Below are positions 39,301 through 47,599 of a stretch of DNA of 64,000 nucleotides, one piece after another; positions within the stretch are counted from its first letter, which is position 1; every line of letters starts with the position of its first letter. A program made the position numbers and the translations under genes. Location of the stretch: positions 57,050,421 to 57,114,420 of the forward strand of contig NC_079148.1 in NCBI RefSeq assembly GCF_945859685.1, read 5' to 3'. This DNA comes from Eupeodes corollae (lineage: Eukaryota > Arthropoda > Insecta > Diptera > Syrphidae). A model generated the notes under the pieces. It was given only the letters and a program-made list of their open reading frames with translations. It had not been told where the DNA came from and made no database searches.

Positions 39301-39854
39301 CATCAAGCAAACCACAAACTACAGCGACATCCTCCGAATCGTCCTGTGCAAAATGTTCTGGCAGCAATACCTGTGTTTATGGAGAGTGCTCCGGTCACTA
39401 CTCCTTAAAGTCTCGTTCAACTACTAGCTCCTGCTCCAACACCGAAAAGGGTTCAACCATGTGCGAATGCACTGATCTCTCCCCGCCAACCAGCAGTGGA
39501 ACTCGATGTACCGGACACGATTGTTCGGAAGGTGACGAACGTAATATGTGCAAGTGTCGCTCGCTTAACCAAGGCGGACGCCCACGTGGCCAAATGTGCA
39601 TAAAGTGTGCAACAGAAATGGTTAACAACAAGACTAAATACAAGTTGGATCAGTTACGCCTAGTCATGCAGCAGCGCAAGCAGAAGCGAGAGGCTCGAAA
39701 GCTCAAAGGAGCACCATATGGAGCTCGTGTAGTAACAACTGGTCCCGCAGCACCAGGCACCTCATCCAACACAGCAAGCACAATAGCTCCGCTTGCATCA
39801 CCCAGTGAAGTACCGCCAGCCCATATAGTTGAGGAGGTCGACACGGCCGCTTGA
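2997..39854 (+). CDS. stx: Midnolin family protein (stuxnet), four coding exons, 963 aa
   Basis: Exons 2997-3397, 23766-23853, 35163-37007 and 39297-39854 join in frame (phases 2, 0, 0) with donors GTAAGT, GTAAGT, GTAAGC and acceptors TTACAG, TTGCAG, TTCCAG. The product has a low-complexity Ser/Thr N-terminus, a Pro run (79-86), a ubiquitin-like domain (about 87-163), the block 'VMQALESLNDSQVNDFLSG' that is diagnostic of midnolin, a long Ser/Thr/His-rich linker, a second conserved block near residues 720-766 ('SGTFSGTLNPALQD', 'ILNDLLSAT'), and a basic helix near 890-923. Known of the family: midnolin carries nuclear proteins to the proteasome without ubiquitination, and Drosophila Stuxnet promotes Polycomb degradation; these roles are transferred by homology. 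The start is the first ATG after an in-frame TAA at 2976. Alternative 5' exons cannot be excluded. Confidence 0.95.
4801..5055 (-). mobile_element. tRNA-derived SINE copy, rearranged
   Basis: The body (4821-5040) matches, in minus orientation, the copies at 53455 and 49687. The first 20 bases (4801-4820) are instead the element's 5' head in plus orientation, fused directly to the 3' end, so the copy ends in an inverted copy of its own head. The pol III B-box segment is deleted near 5025-5050. Confidence 0.75.
10100..11616 (-). mobile_element. Tc1-like DNA transposon with IR/DR ends, TA target duplication
   Basis: The left end begins TAGTGTTGGCCAAAACTATA and the right end, read inward, CAGTGTTAACCAAAACTAAA; each is flanked by TA (10098-10099 and 11617-11618). 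A second, internal copy of the terminal motif lies near 10258-10282 on the left and 11402-11426 on the right, giving two direct repeats per end, as in IR/DR-type Tc1 elements. The 1.5-kb length fits a full-length element. It carries a broken transposase on the minus strand. Confidence 0.85.
10320..11222 (-). pseudogene. Tc1-type transposase, frameshifted
   Basis: Reading the minus strand from an ATG at 11222 ('MARNKYPTTFKLKLIN') there follow a GRPR-type motif between the two helix-turn-helix halves ('GRPRATT', about 11100-11120), then 'RLKFAKEHLNWT' and 'VLFSDESKF' with the second catalytic Asp (about 10850-10930), and finally 'WPAQSPDLNPIENLW' carrying the catalytic Glu (10505-10549). Several frame changes separate these blocks, so no intact protein is made. 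Length and motif order match Tc1 transposases (about 340 aa). Confidence 0.85.
11681..12165 (-). mobile_element. Truncated Tc1-like element, same family as 32868-33967
   Basis: Starts with the terminal-type motif 'TTTCATATTCGTACCC' (11704-11721), the same motif that occurs four times in the element at 32868. The minus strand encodes a decayed transposase C-terminus ('GKLHIIEG', 'LTSEIIEQLV.SMPRLLQAVI'). It stops around the transposase centre, so one end is missing. It lies only about 65 bp from the end of the Tc1 element at 10100. Confidence 0.7.
12621..13037. mobile_element. MITE with ~66-bp terminal inverted repeats (GGGCCC ends)
   Basis: The first 66 bases (from GGGCCCTTTCACACCAAACG) are repeated in inverted form at 12972-13037 with only a few mismatches. 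Both arms contain GAATC/GATTC motifs at roughly 6-12 bp steps. The interior (about 285 bp) has no gene. I found no target-site duplication. The superfamily is unknown. Confidence 0.8.
14765..15436. mobile_element. MITE-like element, longer copy, 3-bp AAT duplication
   Basis: Ends are GGCTGCGTTCAATGTCG and, inverted, GGCTGAGTTCAATTTCGG; AAT flanks both sides (14762-14764 and 15437-15439). The right 170 bp, reverse-complemented, match the short element at 24707-24883, including an AACAGCTGA motif and an ATCCAAAGGTATC block. The extra ~400 bp in the middle include a short acidic reading frame from 14949 ('MDNSTDSSDDDEFIDK'), which may be a relic of the parent transposon. Confidence 0.75.
17810..18115 (-). 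pseudogene. mariner-like transposase fragment
   Basis: Translation of the minus strand gives 'HPQRVTVWCVLWAGGIIGPY', 'AVTVNGARYCEMI' and 'FPQDCANCHT' in order, a pattern typical of Tc1/mariner-superfamily transposases around the second catalytic Asp. Stop codons interrupt it and no terminal repeats are visible. Confidence 0.8.
18178..18329 (-). mobile_element. SINE copy, partial
   Basis: Same family and orientation as the copy at 53455, with internal deletions. Recognisable blocks are CCTAGTGACTTACAACTC, GGGGAACCTACAGTTT and GTCAATTCCTCGCAAGA. It ends inside the B-box region and abuts the LINE fragment that starts at 18330. Confidence 0.75.
18330..19035 (+). pseudogene. Non-LTR retrotransposon RNase H domain and C-terminus
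   Basis: Shows RNase H motifs: 'FQAELLAIREAYKIL' with the catalytic Glu, 'FFTDSQAAVKAI' with Asp, and 'IWVPGHSGIVGNERADELAR' with His and the last Asp. A frameshift near 18540 separates the first two motifs from the last. The rest (ORF to 19035) has a C-terminal Cys/His motif ('CRSCSDQRESETIIHFLCKC'), as in I/LOA-type LINEs. The reverse transcriptase is missing. A second copy of this family is at 47600-47950. Confidence 0.88.
22905..23165 (+). pseudogene. mariner-like transposase fragment
   Basis: The plus strand reads 'ELWFQQDGKTYHSACVIIDLFKESL' (spread over 23005-23070) and, further on, traces of the 'SRxGPVNWPxRSxDLTPLD' region. This is the mariner-superfamily DDE core between the second and third catalytic residues. 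It is heavily decayed. Confidence 0.7.
23298..23441 (+). mobile_element. SINE copy, 5' part, degenerate
   Basis: Starts with the family head GTAGTACCCGT, has a decayed B box (GGTTTAATCTC), then ATCTTAAGTTTTTTTTACGG and CTCTTGCGAGAAATTG. Here the inverted repeat that brackets the tRNA-like head is 13 bp and perfect: GTAGTACCCGTAA with TTACGGGTACTAC about 60 bp later. Confidence 0.75.
23766..23853 (+). CDS. stx: stx exon 2: second half of the ubiquitin-like domain
   Basis: 88 bp between TTACAG and GTAAGT. The first base completes the Lys codon from exon 1, then 29 codons follow ('ELQDGSLKDNGLMDGSKI', 'ILIPNVETGLL'). These are the ubiquitin-like strands with the 'L.DGS.L.D.G..DGS.I.L.P..E.GL' pattern of midnolins. 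It is isolated by 20 kb and 11 kb introns. Confidence 0.92.
24707..24883. mobile_element. Short MITE, 177 bp, ATT duplication
   Basis: Left end GGCTGTATTCGATCTC, right end inverted GACTGCGTTCAATCTC; ATT occurs on both sides (24704-24706, 24884-24886). It is a compact relative of the 672-bp element at 14765-15436, whose target duplication reads ATT in the same orientation. Confidence 0.8.
25780..26493 (+). pseudogene. 5'-truncated LINE, reverse transcriptase C-terminus
   Basis: Nearly identical to part of the LINE at 58405-59873 (opposite strand). It encodes the region after the catalytic core ('HLLWNDHIRDVAKNAARC', 'LGFLRRCKKFF'), then ORF 26058-26441 ('MDSIERRAFRLIGDIT' to 'PSYCNIQDSF'). 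A deletion removes part of the 'KLEYNSHIWAGAP' segment near 26015-26030. It ends in an AT-rich 3' UTR and a run of A at 26480-26492. High similarity between the copies implies recent insertion. Confidence 0.85.
28541..28891. repeat. Direct repeat, copy A (~350 bp)
   Basis: Matches 29272-29627 along its whole length with scattered substitutions and small indels, for example CCATACGATATTTCATATCG and TTTTCCCCTACGTTAATCTT in both. No coding potential. The two copies flank a 380-bp AT-rich insert. Confidence 0.9.
28892..29271. repeat. AT-rich insert with AGAT and AAAT microsatellites between direct repeats
   Basis: Begins with AGATAGATAGATATTTTATT, which on the minus strand reads AATAAAATATCTATCT and resembles a LINE 3' tail. 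It ends in long AAAT arrays (29155-29190 and 29233-29268). No gene. It may be a truncated retrotransposon, see findings. Confidence 0.6.
29272..29627. repeat. Direct repeat, copy B (~350 bp)
   Basis: Second copy of the 28541-28891 segment in the same orientation. It starts directly after the AAAT array and ends at the same TTAATCTT boundary as copy A. Small insertions (for example GATATAAGTAAG near 29530) distinguish it. Confidence 0.9.
31033..32400 (-). pseudogene. 5'-truncated LINE with reverse transcriptase, TAAG-repeat tail
   Basis: On the minus strand, 32334-31289 encodes consecutive reverse transcriptase blocks: 'CPIHKKRDPLNCANYRGISLL', 'CGFRPGKSTIDQIFTLRQIL', 'KGFRQGDALSCDYFNIVLE' and the catalytic 'LLGYADDIDIIG' (about 31690), then the thumb 'VYLGTAINTDNDT'. 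At least two frameshifts break it, at about 31995 and 31840. The 3' end has the line GTCACCTTAAGTAAGTAAGTAA, split here as GTCACCTT plus (AAGT)n at 31033-31055. RTE-like is the likely group. About 38 bp near 31161-31200 duplicate an internal segment at 31873-31910. Confidence 0.88.
32868..33967 (-). mobile_element. Tc1-like transposon (second family), IR/DR ends, TA duplication
   Basis: Left end CAGGGTATCCATTCCATATT and right end inverted CTGTGTATCAATTTCATATT, each beside TA (32866-32867; 33968-33969). Inner copies of the motif are at about 33066-33095 and 33788-33812, so each end has two direct repeats. The minus strand holds a broken transposase, 33602-33390 ('ESKFSTLGADGRQMVWRKPN', then 'GCFSAAGVRKLHIIEAIMDH') with a C-terminal continuation to about 33130. 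The N-terminal DNA-binding half is deleted, explaining the 1.1-kb length. Confidence 0.85.
35163..37007 (+). CDS. stx: stx exon 3: midnolin core, low-complexity linker, second conserved block
   Basis: 1845 bp, 615 codons, phase 0 at both ends. It opens with 'AQRPENTVMQALESLND', followed by 'DFLSGKTPLNLSMRLGDHMM' and 'LIQLQL', a segment unique to midnolins that belongs to the substrate-binding region. A long Ser/Thr/Asn-rich part has two His-rich stretches, one with 13 consecutive His (near residue 565). Near the end 'SGTFSGTLNPALQDRYGRPK' and 'VIHILNDLLSATPQYSRGA' match the second conserved midnolin block. The exon ends at AAGCAG|GTAAGC; reading through gives a stop after two codons. Confidence 0.94.
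37008..39296 (+). other. stx intron 3 (2.3 kb)
   Basis: GTAAGC to TTCCAG. Contains a decayed LINE fragment on the minus strand at 37971-38550. The remaining stretches 37008-37970 and 38551-39296 show nothing recognisable. Confidence 0.8.
37971..38550 (-). pseudogene. LINE reverse transcriptase C-terminal fragment
   Basis: ORF 38324-37971 on the minus strand reads 'MESGLSPMFIRTRKMQVDYI', 'NNRLPKIAALQVI' and 'TSWCDDWINFARECG'. Upstream on the same strand, a frame with 'KVNLKFKIFEAVSKSVMLSY' resembles the 'KI.TK.K.F...V.SVLLYG' block of LINE reverse transcriptases. Catalytic motifs are not present. Confidence 0.65.
39297..39854 (+). CDS. stx: stx exon 4: Cys-rich segment, basic C-terminal helix, stop
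   Basis: 558 bp including the TGA. The first third has many Cys ('CAKCSGSNTCVYGECSGHYS', later 'MCECTD', 'CTGHDC', 'MCKCRSL', 'MCIKC'), suggesting metal binding, though the spacing fits no named finger that I know. A helical, strongly basic stretch follows at about residues 891-923 ('KYKLDQLRLVMQQRKQKREA', then 'RKLKGAPYG'); it matches in position and character the C-terminal helix by which midnolin docks on the proteasome. The last 40 residues are Ala/Pro/Ser-rich. Confidence 0.93.
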   Translation, partial: SSSSKPQTTATSSESSCAKCSGSNTCVYGECSGHYSLKSRSTTSSCSNTEKGSTMCECTDLSPPTSSGTRCTGHDCSEGDERNMCKCRSLNQGGRPRGQMCIKCATEMVNNKTKYKLDQLRLVMQQRKQKREARKLKGAPYGARVVTTGPAAPGTSSNTASTIAPLASPSEVPPAHIVEEVDTAA

Positions 39855-42800
39855 TCCTAGACAAGCGAATCAATTAAAGTAGTTTAAGACAAATTATTTC
39901 AGTTTTTGTACAAATCTGGGGAAAAACGGAAACAAAAGAGGGAACGGAAAAGGGTTATCCAAAAAAATGGAAAAATTACTTTGACGTGAAAAAAAAACAA
40001 TTAATATAAGTAACTAATAATAATTATTGTTGATTTCCATTTACACGCGTGTACACACAAATATATGTTAATGGTTTAATTTTCCTATTTTTTTGTAGCA
40101 AAAATAACAATTTACATATAAAATACCTATAATATGAAAATGATAATATTTCCAGAGCCTAGTTGTGAACTTTTTGTCTATCCTTGCATTTAAAACATAA
40201 ATATCCATTTTTTTTCTTTTTATTATTAATATTAAAATTTTAATTAGTTGTTGTATCAATTTTGGACTATAAAAGCGTTTATTCGTCATGTCTATTGTTT
40301 GTTTAAGTGCACTTTTATTTTATATGTCTGTGTTCAAAATATAAGTTGTTTAAAAATATATATTTTATTGATAAAAAAAATAAATATTTTCCTTGTTTTA
40401 TAATTTATAATTATTAATCTATTGTTTTATTTCTTGAGTTTTATAATGAAAATAAAAAAAATATACATACATACATTTTCTTTGACCTCAGAATAAAATT
40501 GAGTTGAAATTATTTTACCTACTAGTTGTTTAATATTTTTTAATTAATTTTTTTTTTATATATATTTGAATATTATTCTCTGAATTTTTGTTAATGAGAT
40601 TTAAATATAGTTTGAGAGTAAAACAACAACCACCAGCAACATCAACACCACCACATTCTTATTTAGGTTATACATATAAACATTTATTATACATATAATT
40701 AATTACAAGTTCTACTTTTATTTTTCTTTAATTTGTTATTCAATAACAGAATTATACATACATAAATAAATATACAGACATTTATTGTTTAAAATTTGTA
40801 GTTTAATAAATATTTTTGACTAATGAAAGTCTTGAATTTGGTTTAAAAAAATAAAAAAAAAAACAATAAAACATTATTGAACTATACAATAAATATAATA
40901 TTGTATTTAATTTTGTAATTTTATTTGATACATATATAGATACATAAATATTTTTTCTTGTTTAATTAATGATTGTAAAAGAAAGAACAATTTAAATCAA
41001 TACAATTTATGTTCGTTTTTAGCTAATAATTTTTTTTAGTTTTAGTTGGTATACGAAAATATACACGAAGCAATTCAATTTAAACCTAATATATGTACCT
41101 TTGTTTTTATTTATTTGTTTATTATTTTTTTATTTTGTTTGATTTTTCTTTTTTGTTTAGTTTTGATATTAAGCAAACAAAGATTTGGGTTTGTTCAAAG
41201 AGCATAGCTTTTTAGATGGACATTTTTACAATTGGTTTTTTGTTTGACAAATGTGTTAATTATTTAGTTGGCAACTGCTGAATAAACTGGTCAAATGTTG
41301 GACTTTTATTTTACGTTGCTTTTAAATCAATCACTGGGCTTATATGTCCAAACAATTTTGACTGAGGATTATCAATGCGATATGGGTCAATTCAATGAAA
41401 ATATGTCAAGAGACTGCATAATTGTAAAAACAATTACTACTTAGCTTAACTTATTTTATTAGCATAGTTCAAATTTTATTGTAGAAATATTAATATTTTA
41501 TGGCAAATTTCTAAACGCTCTGTTCAATTATCTTAAATTCAGACCTATCACGAATTCCATCGTAATGGGAAACTTTTTCAGGATTCGTAAATGGAGTCTT
41601 TCGACTTACGTTTATTTAATTTGCGTGATACTATTTATTAAAATACTTTTCTTTTTTCGAAATAAAATTTCTTTGATTTACATTCCAAGGAGAATCTAAT
41701 TATTAGAATTTACTTCATATTAGTTTCTAAGAATGTCAGAGCAAACAATTTTGTCTTGGGTAAAGCAGGACCCATATTTTATAAAACCAAACGAAAAGGA
41801 TCGTTAATTTTCTAACAAGCAAAGAAATAATTATGATAACATGAGATTCTGTAACGTGTACAATCGAATTTGTTAATGTTTCGGATTGAAACAAAAAGTT
41901 TCTTGGTTTTTTCCTCACAAAAAGTAGCCACGAAAAAAATATTTGCAATTGCAAGTTCAACAAAATCGGATTATAAATCAATTTTAAAATTTATTTTATA
42001 CAGTCCAATTTTTATTGGCGGGTTCAGTGAAACCATTTGTCCAGTTAATTCTGAAATTCTTAATTAGACTTTAACTTAATCATGCACTGATAAACTGGAA
42101 TATCGTGAGAGTTTCAAATTAAGTTTGAGATGTAGGGCTTAAAAAATGTATAGTATCAACAATTTATAAATATATACATATATAATTAGCCTTTAAGGTT
42201 TAAAAGCTACATTTTATTTAAGAAGCTTGGATACTAGCGAATGTGAACTGTTTCGATAATTATTAATGCTGGTTAAAGCTTGAGAGTAAAAGTTTGGAAA
42301 AGATCAAACGGATATAGTAGTCGATTTGAGAACTTAACTGCTGCCGTAGACGGTTCAATATTATTAAGAAATGACACTAAGGTTAACTGCTAACATAATT
42401 AAGAAACCTGTAAATATGTACTTTTAAACGTCCCTATAATTCCAAATATGCAAATTCATAGGCACACCTTTGCTTAGAATCAAAGCCTCTAACCTTTCTA
42501 CTTTCAACTAATCATTCTTGAAAAATTGTTCAAAAACACGCTTAAAACCGCTCAGTGGGACATGAGTTTAATACCTGCACTAGCTTAGACTAAATTTATA
42601 TTTAACTTTTGTTTTTCTTTCCTAAATTACTCCACTAGAAACACTTAAGCCACTGCCACTCGCATTTTAGTCTTTCGTTCAAGTACTATGAAAATATCCA
42701 AGAATGCATTGTTGGATTTCAGGGATCAGAAAACAAGACTTGTAGTTTAGTAGCTGTGAGGCTTTGTATTTACCTAAAAATGAAGCTCTAAATCAAGGAA

Positions 42801-44400
42801 TTTAATGGAACAATAAAAGTGATTTTTTTTTAGAATTGAATATTAATATAACGTCAAGTCCTTGGTCAAGTATTTTGTTATGTTGAGCATGGCATAATTT
42901 TACTTTATTTATATATTATTTTTTATCGAAAATGTTAGCACCTATAGACTCTGGAAGCAATCACATAATATTTAAATTTCCTTTTGTGCCAATATACCTA
43001 CAAAAAAATTGTTAATGTTTAATATGTTAAAAAAAAAACGCAATTTCGGAACGTGCAATGAAATATTCAATATTTTGTGTTTGATTAATTATTTTTTTTT
43101 TGAAATTCGTACCGCATAAGCAACATTTATAATTACGTACATAAATATTTTCAATTTAAATACATACAAAACAAAATAAAAACTTTATTATAGATGTAAA
43201 ATAAAAATAGTTTATAAGAATTTTAAATATACACACAATAAACAAAAAAGAAGTTATATATAGATACTAAAAAGCAGCAACAGTTTAAAAACACAAACAA
43301 AAACAAAAAACGACTTGTGTAGATATATTTTATTTTCTATTTTTTATTATAAAACAAAAAAAAAATAATATTTAAATAAATTAGTGAAATATTTAAATAA
43401 TAAAAAAACGTATGTACATGTTGTACAATACATTTTTAGAGTAAGACATCAATGCATGGTTTTATGGTAGTTCTACTTTCGTCGAAATTTAAGGTAATAA
43501 AAATGATAATGCCTTAAAAAAAATTGTATGAAGGCATTTTTTGGAAACCAAAAGAAAATCAATTTTTAAAAATTAAGAAACACAAAAACAAACAAAATAA
43601 ATTAATAAAATGGTTCAAAACTAAGGAAAAAATAACGTCTATGGATTGGATATGTTCAAGGTGTTTATTCTTATACATAGCATTTTTTGATATGTTTTAA
43701 ATAAGAAAAAATATACATACCTCTTATCGAATTAAAATAGAGAAATATTAAAATAATTATTATGATGTGGTATAATTATAACAATACATAATGTATAGTA
43801 GTATACATATTTACTTATGTAAGTGTAAGAATTCTTAATAAATTAATTTTCTTATTTATTAAAAACAAAACAAAAAACAATTATTACACATGCGTTTCAA
43901 TGATTTAAACAAAATACAATATTTCATGACTGCTGTTCTATTTAAAACAAAAATTATAAATTACTATCGTAACAAGAATTATAAACAAATATATGTATGT
44001 ATCTATGAATGGATTTAAGAAAATAAAATCACAATTATTACTATACTTATATTGATTAAACAAAAAATGAAATAGTAGAAGTTTGAATAGTTATTATTAT
44101 GCTTAAACAATACTTGATAACTAATTACAAAAATTACTGATACCTACTATTATTTGATAAGTTTTCTGGTCAATAAAAATAAAATATAAGGTATTGTGAA
44201 AATTAAATGTTTTCTTCGCAACTTTGTTTAGGACTTTTTTTGTTCACATTTAGAAAAACAATGAAGAGGTATTAACATATTATTTTACTACACTTGCTAG
44301 AAGGAATCTCACCTTTATGACTAATTGTTGGATAACAATGTGGCAAGCTGTGGCAGCTATTTCAGACCAAATTAAAAAATTACCACTCAATCCAAACTGC
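39855..44400 (+). other. Probable stx 3' UTR followed by AT-rich spacer
   Basis: No coding potential. Poly(A) signal candidates AATAAA occur at 40379-40384, 40451-40456 and 40492-40497, and more further on; I cannot tell which is used. The region is extremely AT-rich, with many ATTTA-type and TATA motifs, as in long 3' UTRs of regulatory genes in flies. Where the UTR ends is not visible. Confidence 0.5.
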
Positions 44401-44559
44401 AACACTAAACATCCATCCAATTTTGTTGAGGTGTGTGAGGAATCTTGAGTCTTCTTGTGATGATTTGATCTAAAAGGATATTTTTGGAAATTTGAATTGT
44501 AGTACTTTCCAACGCCAACGTTCCGTTTATTTTGACACCATTTTTCCTTTCCACATGAT

Positions 44560-45965
44560 TTTGATAGAGCTCGAAAGTCTCAAAAACACCACTCTATTGT
44601 TTATAAGAAAATAAACTTCAGCCTGTCTCGTACTTTCGTCAATAAAGGCAACAAAACATTTTGCTCCTTAAAGTGACGAAATGGACCCGCCACATCAAAG
44701 CTAATTAACTACCTTTTGTTTTTATTTCTTGACACGACTCTCGATACTTAGGAATCAACAACACTACCATTTAGACTTTTAAACAGACATCACATTTTAA
44801 TAAATCTTCACGGTTCTTAGTATTATTGGCCTAGGTCTACATCGATTTGAAAGATCTTAACTGTTCAAATGACCTAACCTTTCATGCCACTTTATCAGTT
44901 CGGAAAAATCAAGCTTGAAAAAAATGTCTGCATACCAAGAACGTTCTCGAACAATGTAGAGATAAGATCTTATATCTGCGATCGTGTTTACGGTATCATT
45001 TTAAGCTTGAACAATGGAATAATCTTTCCCAAATTGGACTTTGTGTCTTTTGTTTGTTAGCTTGCTACTGAAATCAGATTTGTCCGCAATTGTGGTGCAA
45101 ACAACGTATCCCTGAATGTCATTGTACCAAAATCTGTATCATTTGCAACCGTTAAATGTACAACACCTCTAGCTGTGACTTGCAAGATTCAGTAATCTAA
45201 TGATTTGAAGACTACCTTATCACCACACTAATGAGACGAACGACCACTGTCCAAAATCCAAGCCCTTGTCGGTTGAGGCTTTGTAAATACCGTGAAACCT
45301 TCATCTAGAACTTAACTGAATAATTTGTCGTTATTATCATAGAGGAAATATATTATATGTATTGATAATATATTTCCTCTATGGTTATTATGCTCAAACT
45401 GTTTGGTTTACTTTTTCGAAAATTCCGGCTTTCTGGAAGGACAAACATTTGGCTTGTGTCCTAAAATACCACACTAAAGGCATTTTTCCTTTTTATCACA
45501 AGTCTTCTGATTTTTGGCAGCCATGATAAAATATCCAGTTGTCTTCAATGATTTTAACTTTAAGCACTTCAGCAATAGGTAAGTCATCAAGAGATTTTAT
45601 TGCTCATCGAAAGCTCTCATATGAAAATGGAAGATTATAAATCACATAATGGACAACAGATCATAAATTATTTATTTATGAATTAATGTTGAAAACTGAT
45701 AACAAGAACTTTAAAAAAAATGTTTAGCTAGTGTTAAGTAAAGTTAAGTTATGTCAAGTTATAGTTTGTATTAAGCTGAATGAATAAATAAACAAAGCTT
45801 CTGATGGACAATTCAATCAGGTCAGCTCTGGCCTTCCGATTCTGTTCACTTACAATCACATCATCACCTTCTGTAAGAAAAAAATTGCGAAAATCCCATA
45901 AATCATTGTTAATAAGAAGTGCCTCCACTTGCATACTACATTTATCATAATTCTCCTTAAAAAGC
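44560..45965 (-). pseudogene. Copia-type retrotransposon gag-pol relic
   Basis: On the minus strand, reading from 45960 down, a gag segment ('NYDKCSMQVEALLINNDLW', 'RKARADLIELSI'), a CCHC zinc knuckle with one stop ('GILGHK' core, 45440-45485), the protease active site 'WILDSG' (45244-45263), the gag-pre-integrase motif 'WHERLGHLN' (44862-44888) and the integrase start 'FDVAGPF...KCFVAFIDES' (44630-44690) follow in the order of Copia elements. Stops and frameshifts are frequent. Reverse transcriptase and LTRs are not found. The gag end abuts the terminal repeat of the element at 45967. Confidence 0.82.
45338..45383. repeat. Perfect 19-bp hairpin
   Basis: CATAGAGGAAATATATTAT (45338-45356) is followed after an 8-base loop by its exact complement (45365-45383). 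It sits between the protease and zinc-knuckle relics of the Copia fragment. Confidence 0.9.
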
Positions 45966-45966
45966 A

Positions 45967-47362
45967 GGGGCCCTACTATGTAACTCGATTCTACAATGAA
46001 ATTGCTCGAATTCGCAAAATCGCAACCCTGTAACTTGATAGCAAATTCTAATAAACGAAAATCGAACAGCTCTAGTGATGCCAATTATTTTTTTTTATTC
46101 GGAAATTCGGTACTACTTAATTCTAATTTCAATGTCAAAGTTATCCGAATTCGTAAATAATAATTCTAATGTGTTTGCGAGTGGTCGAAAGTTTTCTTTC
46201 GAAATGTAAGTAAATGGAAATTATATATTGTTAATATTATGTATATACATATGTTTCCTGCTCAGGAATACATGAAAAACCTCAAACACGAACGCCGCAC
46301 AGTTTGAAATTCTCGTCCTCTATATGACGAAACATCCGAATTCGTCAAAAGGATACCTCAAAACAACGGAAGCAAGACAAAAGTTCAACCATCAATGGAC
46401 AAATTTATCCCATCAATTGAACGCGGAAGGTCCACCACAACGTGATACCGTCGGGTGGAAAAAGGTAAATCAAAATTTCAACAAAGCCGATTTTATTTTA
46501 TTTGTTTTATCTATGTTACACATGTATGTAGGTTTGGGCTGACTTCAAAGTGCATACAAAAGCCAAGGTAAGAAGGAACAAAATTAATTTGTCTGGAACT
46601 GGTGGTGATCCGCCAAAATATAATGCATTAACTCCACTACAGGAGAAGGTCGCTGAACTTTTGGACTTAGGTCAAGCGATTGAGGGAATGACCGGTTCAT
46701 TAAGTTTTGGAGTGGTAAAACAAAATAACGGAAAGCCTTCACATTTGGATAATGAAGTTACCAGTGATCTCATTGTTGAAAATGAAGTAAGAGGTATAGA
46801 AAATCTGAGTGGTGAAGAAGAAAACACCCCCGCGAATTACACCAAAAAAACGACAGATTACAGTCTTGGAAAAACAAGTCCAAAATCAAATATCCTAATG
46901 GAACAATTCACTTAATGATGAAGGAAATCAATCAAAATTTGAAAGGAATTTTGAAACATAAACGAAGAGACTCCGAGTTGAAGGAAAAAATATGCAATCT
47001 TAAAAAAGAAAAATTGGAACTTAAAGAATAAAAACTGGAACTTAAAAAAGAAAAGTTTGAATAAAAAAAAAAAGTTATATTGAAAAAAACCAACATGCTG
47101 TGACTAAATTGAAACTCAAATCCTAGATTCTAACACTTCGCCAATCACTGAACAATCCATATTGATTGTGTTTGAAGTTTCATTCCCTATGTACGATTTA
47201 CGTACATATTCTTTTTTTAGTTTAGAAATTAATTCGTTTTTGTTTCATAATGTAATTTTTTTAGGTTTATGAAGTACCTACGTATGTACATACATTTGAA
47301 AGTAATCGGAAATGAGTTTCCATTAGAATCAAAAGTAGAATCGAGTTACATAGTCGGGCCCC
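45967..47362 (+). mobile_element. DNA transposon with 28-bp inverted repeats encoding a Myb/SANT-like protein
   Basis: The left end GGGGCCCTACTATGTAACTC, continuing to TCGATTCTAC, recurs inverted at 47335-47362 with one mismatch in 28. Between them lies a Myb/SANT-like coding region and a coiled-coil relic. No transposase is seen, so the element is probably non-autonomous. No clear target duplication. It lies at the end of the Copia gag relic and may have inserted into it. Confidence 0.78.
46276..46915 (+). CDS. Myb/SANT-like DNA-binding protein of a transposon, two exons, probably decaying
   Basis: Exon 1 (46276-46464, open upstream limit) and exon 2 (46532-46915) join in frame across a 67-bp GT..AG intron. 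The joined product has 'AQFEILVLYMTKHP', 'QWTNLSHQLNAEGPPQRD', 'VGWKKVWADFKVHTKAKVRR' and 'NLSGTGGDPPKY', the Myb/SANT-like fold found in many insect zeste-like and transposon-associated proteins. No good ATG precedes the domain in frame. After the stop at 46913, the +1 frame continues into a Lys/Glu coiled coil ('MKEINQNLKGILKHKR', 46917-47040), so a frameshift seems to have split one longer protein. Confidence 0.75.
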
Positions 47363-47599
47363 AGTTCTATGCAATTTACAGCTATTTGTTAAGTAATGCC
47401 CTTCTGAAGGATGACATTCTAAAGCTGGTTGGGGCAGAACATTCGCAGACGAATTGAGTCAAACTTTAATTTTCATGTTAGTATCTGCAACTACGGCTAT
47501 GTGTACTGTATGGAATGCCCGACTTTACTGTATGTTCTCCTATCGGCCAATGTTCGGTGCATTATGCAGTGATTCTAGCTACAGAAATAGATTAATATA

